Source of the DNA: an uncultured bacterium | GTDB taxonomy: Bacteria > Bacteroidota > Bacteroidia > Bacteroidales > Paludibacteraceae | Direction: 5' to 3' | Assembly: GCA_946183755.1 (NCBI GenBank) | Contig: CAMHCZ010000022.1 | Coordinates: forward strand, 1 to 15,760 | Length of the DNA stretch: 15,760 nucleotides | Part shown: piece after piece, positions 12,981 through 15,760 of the stretch | Layout: each line of letters starts with the position of its first letter | How positions within the stretch are numbered: the stretch's first letter is position 1 | Program-made: the position numbers and the translations under genes | Notes under the pieces: generated by a model | The model's database searches: none | What the model was told of the DNA's origin: nothing | Seen by the model: the letters and a program-made list of their open reading frames with translations, nothing else

Positions 12981-15760
12981 ATGAACATTAAAAAACTTGC
13001 GGTCGCCATATCTCTGACCGCACTGATGCCTATCGCAGCACAGAAAGCCGCAGCACAGAACGGAATGATACCGATGGACGGCAAAGTGAGGTACGGCAAA
13101 CTCGACAACGGACTGACATACTACATACGCCACAACGAGAAGCCCGAAGGCAGGGCGCACCTGTACATCGTGCAGAACGTGGGCGCGATACTCGAGCAGG
13201 ACAGCCAGAACGGACTGGCGCACTTCCTGGAGCACATGGCGTTCAACGGAACGAAGAACTTCCCAGGCAAAGGCATAATCAACTACATGCAGAACATAGG
13301 CGCGAAGTTCGGAACCAACCTGAACGCCTACACATCGCTTGACCAGACGGTCTATATGCTGCGCAATATTCCTGTGCCGAGAGAAACGGTCGTGGACAGC
13401 GGACTGCTGATTCTGCACGACTGGTCGAGCTTCATATCGCTCGAAGGCGACGAGATAGACAAGGAAAGAGGCGTAATCAGAGAGGAATGGCGCACAGGCT
13501 CGTCGGCTGGCAGAAGGCTGTGGGCCAACGGCAACAAGATAAAGTACAAAGGAACGCAATACGCCAAACGCGACGTGATTGGCGACACTGCCATCATCAA
13601 CAACTTTCCATACGACACACTGAGAGCCTACTACCACAAATGGTACAGACCGGACCTGCAGGCCATAATCGTGGTGGGCGACGTGGATGTGGACAGGACG
13701 GAAAAGTCGCTGAAGACAATATTCGCCGACATCAAAAAACCCGAGAACCCGGCTAAGAGAATCGTGTACCCGATACCTGACAACGACGAGCCTATCATAT
13801 CCATCGTGACCGACCCCGAAGCCGACGTCGTGACTATCGGACTGGAGTTCAAGAAAGACCCAATGCCAGCGGCACGCAAGCTCTCTCAGGACGGATACCT
13901 GGAGATGCTGTCAAACAGTTTCATCTGCACCATGCTGAACGAGCGGCTGAAGAAAATAGCGAGAGAGCCGGCATCGCCATTCGTCGATTCGTACGCCATG
14001 TACGGCAGCATAGCAAGGTCGAAGGACGGATTCCTCGTCGGCGTAGTGCCTAAGAACGGACAGGAGAAAGCCGCGCTCCGGAAACTGCTGACTGAGCTGG
14101 AGAGAATGAAGCGATTCGGATTCATACAAAGCGAACTGGACCGAACCATAGCCAACTTCACCTCCGGCATGGAGAAGGCGTACAACGAGCGCGACAAGCA
14201 GAACAGCGACAGCTACATGACCGAGTACATAAACCACTTCCTCGAGAACGACCCTACACCGGGCATCGAGTGGGAATACAACTTCAGCAAGAATACACTG
14301 CCAAAGAAGATTAACCTGCAGGTGATAAACCGCTACGCCCAGAACCTCGCCACCGAGAAGAACCTGATTGTGGACATCTCCGGACCGGACAACGCCAAAG
14401 AGGCAATACCGACCGAGGCTGAAATCATTGCTGCAATCAACGCCTCGACACGGGAATTCGTGAAGCCGTACGAAGAGAAGAACGTGAACAAGCCGCTCAT
14501 CGACGAGAGCAAGCTCAAACCCGGACGCGTGATAAAGCAGGAATACAACAGCAAACTCGAAACGACGGAGCTGACACTCAGCAACAACATCAGAGTGATA
14601 CTCAAACCGACCGACTTCAAGAACGACGAGATACTGATGAGAGCCGTCAGCTTCGGAGGCACTTCGACCGTAAAGGAGAAAGGCAAGCTGATGTCGTGCG
14701 CATACGCCACAGCGATAGCCGCAAACAACGGCTTAGGCAAGTTCTCGAAGACGCAGCTCAACCATCTGCTCGCCGGCAAGAACGCCAGCATATCGCCATA
14801 CATAAGCACATACGGCGAGGGCATCAAAGGCGCATCGTCGAAGAAGGACCTCGAGACAATGCTGCAGCTGACGCACATGGAGTTCGGCAAGCCAAGGACC
14901 GACGACAAGGCGTTCGCCGCGTTCATGAACGAGCTGAGAACATCCGTCGCCAACAGCGAGGCAGACCCTGGCAAGATTTACTCCGACTCGCTGAACCTGA
15001 CTCTCAGCTGCCACTCGCCGAGAGCGCTGATAGTCAACAGCAGGACCATCAACAGCATATCGCAAAAGGACGCGCTGAAGTTCTTCGGCGACAGATTCAG
15101 CAACCCAGCCGACTTCAGCTTCGTCTTCGTGGGCAGCTTCGACATAGACTCCATAACTCCGCTGCTGTGCAAGTACCTCGGCTCGCTCAAGACGAAGGAG
15201 CAGAATGAGAACTGGGTGGACAACAACGTGCGCTACCCTAAGGGCAAGGTGACAAACCGCTTCGGAGCGCAGATGCACACCAAGCAGACTTCCGTTTACA
15301 TGCACATCTGGGCGAACATCATATACAACGAGGAGAACTCACTGAAACTGCAGGCGCTCAAGGACATCCTTTCGCTGCGATACACCGAGAGCCTCAGGGA
15401 GGAGGAAGGAGGGACATACGGAGCGCACGTGTCGTTCGGCATAGGCGACAAGCCGCAGGAACAGGCGTACATAGGCGTGTCGTTCGACACCGACCCTAAG
15501 CTCGAGGACAAGCTTGTGAGCAGAGCGTGGGAGGAGATAGAGAAGATAGCCAAAGAAGGCCCGACAAGCGAAGACCTGAACAAGACCAAGCTGAACATGA
15601 AGCAGAACTTCAAGCAGAACGTGAAGGAGAACAGCTGGTGGATGAACACCATCTGCACCAACACGCAGGAAGGGCTGGACTACTACAACAAATACAACGG
15701 AATAGTTGACAGCCTCAGCGCCGAAGCCATAAAGCAGATGGCGCAGTCCATGCTGATAGA
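12981..15760 (+). CDS. Secreted M16-family (pitrilysin/insulinase-like) zinc peptidase, partial at right edge
   Basis: The open frame runs 926 codons to the window end without a stop; relatives have about 930-950 residues, so only a few are probably missing. A signal peptide is clear: Lys4-Lys5, hydrophobic residues about 7-20 and AAA at 23-25 as a likely signal peptidase I site, so it acts in the periplasm or envelope. The inverted zinc motif HxxEH is H81-F-L-E84-H85. E162, in EIDKERGVIREEW, lies 77 residues after H85, the spacing of the third zinc ligand in pitrilysin. The second, inactive M16 half begins around residue 520; RYTESLREEEGGTYG is the typical C-terminal Arg/Tyr region near residue 800. 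It degrades peptides, with no specific substrate predictable. It is divergent from the GyrI-like gene. Ile codons include many ATA, unlike pta-ackA. Confidence 0.95.
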   Translation, partial: MNIKKLAVAISLTALMPIAAQKAAAQNGMIPMDGKVRYGKLDNGLTYYIRHNEKPEGRAHLYIVQNVGAILEQDSQNGLAHFLEHMAFNGTKNFPGKGIINYMQNIGAKFGTNLNAYTSLDQTVYMLRNIPVPRETVVDSGLLILHDWSSFISLEGDEIDKERGVIREEWRTGSSAGRRLWANGNKIKYKGTQYAKRDVIGDTAIINNFPYDTLRAYYHKWYRPDLQAIIVVGDVDVDRTEKSLKTIFADIKKPENPAKRIVYPIPDNDEPIISIVTDPEADVVTIGLEFKKDPMPAARKLSQDGYLEMLSNSFICTMLNERLKKIAREPASPFVDSYAMYGSIARSKDGFLVGVVPKNGQEKAALRKLLTELERMKRFGFIQSELDRTIANFTSGMEKAYNERDKQNSDSYMTEYINHFLENDPTPGIEWEYNFSKNTLPKKINLQVINRYAQNLATEKNLIVDISGPDNAKEAIPTEAEIIAAINASTREFVKPYEEKNVNKPLIDESKLKPGRVIKQEYNSKLETTELTLSNNIRVILKPTDFKNDEILMRAVSFGGTSTVKEKGKLMSCAYATAIAANNGLGKFSKTQLNHLLAGKNASISPYISTYGEGIKGASSKKDLETMLQLTHMEFGKPRTDDKAFAAFMNELRTSVANSEADPGKIYSDSLNLTLSCHSPRALIVNSRTINSISQKDALKFFGDRFSNPADFSFVFVGSFDIDSITPLLCKYLGSLKTKEQNENWVDNNVRYPKGKVTNRFGAQMHTKQTSVYMHIWANIIYNEENSLKLQALKDILSLRYTESLREEEGGTYGAHVSFGIGDKPQEQAYIGVSFDTDPKLEDKLVSRAWEEIEKIAKEGPTSEDLNKTKLNMKQNFKQNVKENSWWMNTICTNTQEGLDYYNKYNGIVDSLSAEAIKQMAQSMLI

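Noticed and set aside
12915..13637. A 240-codon minus-strand frame opposite the start of the M16 peptidase gene
   Set aside because: The plus strand has a signal peptide, HxxEH and the third zinc ligand at the expected distance. The minus frame is an antisense shadow.

Overview
The window looks like a chromosomal stretch from a Bacteroidales bacterium, in the Bacteroides/Prevotella/Muribaculaceae range; I cannot place it more precisely. The evidence is a set of promoters fitting the Bacteroidetes consensus (TAnnTTTG at -7, with TTTG or TTG about 20 bases upstream in the best cases), A/T-rich leaders without Shine-Dalgarno sequences, a short-form Pta next to AckA, an Asp-rich sequence after a lipoprotein cysteine, and tandem acyl-CoA synthetases of a Bacteroidales type. 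It is mostly core metabolism. I see no tRNA, rRNA, CRISPR array, insertion sequence or phage gene, and no gene-free stretch longer than about 300 bases.

Layout. (1) 1-2299, minus strand: proC (proline synthesis), an XRE-cupin regulator and an AMP-forming acyl-CoA synthetase cut by the left edge. They probably form one operon read leftwards from a promoter at about 2295. (2) 2385-4769, plus strand: pta and ackA, the acetyl-CoA to acetate plus ATP pathway, with a structured leader and a strong terminator. (3) 4938-5539, plus: a small lipoprotein gene with its own terminator. (4) 5578-8041, plus: an ABC-F protein overlapping thiD by 11 bases, from a full consensus promoter. (5) 8042-12068, minus: a CYTH phosphohydrolase-fold protein and two tandem, roughly 80 % identical acyl-CoA synthetases, each followed by a related terminator. 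(6) 12173-12891, minus: a membrane-anchored protein with a GyrI-like effector-binding domain. (7) 12923-15760, plus: a secreted M16 zinc peptidase cut by the right edge.

How the genes fit together. Three adenylate-forming acyl-CoA synthetases and the Pta-AckA pair all act on acyl-CoA or acetyl-CoA, so the window leans towards fatty-acid and acetate metabolism. The other genes have no clear shared pathway.

No wholly new system stands out. The most interesting points are: the ABC-F protein, in which all three elements of one composite ATP site are altered while the other site is intact; the tandem synthetase duplication, whose copied unit includes the terminator and downstream flank; a cluster of five TGTGCAA motifs upstream of the leading synthetase gene; and the membrane-anchored GyrI-like protein.
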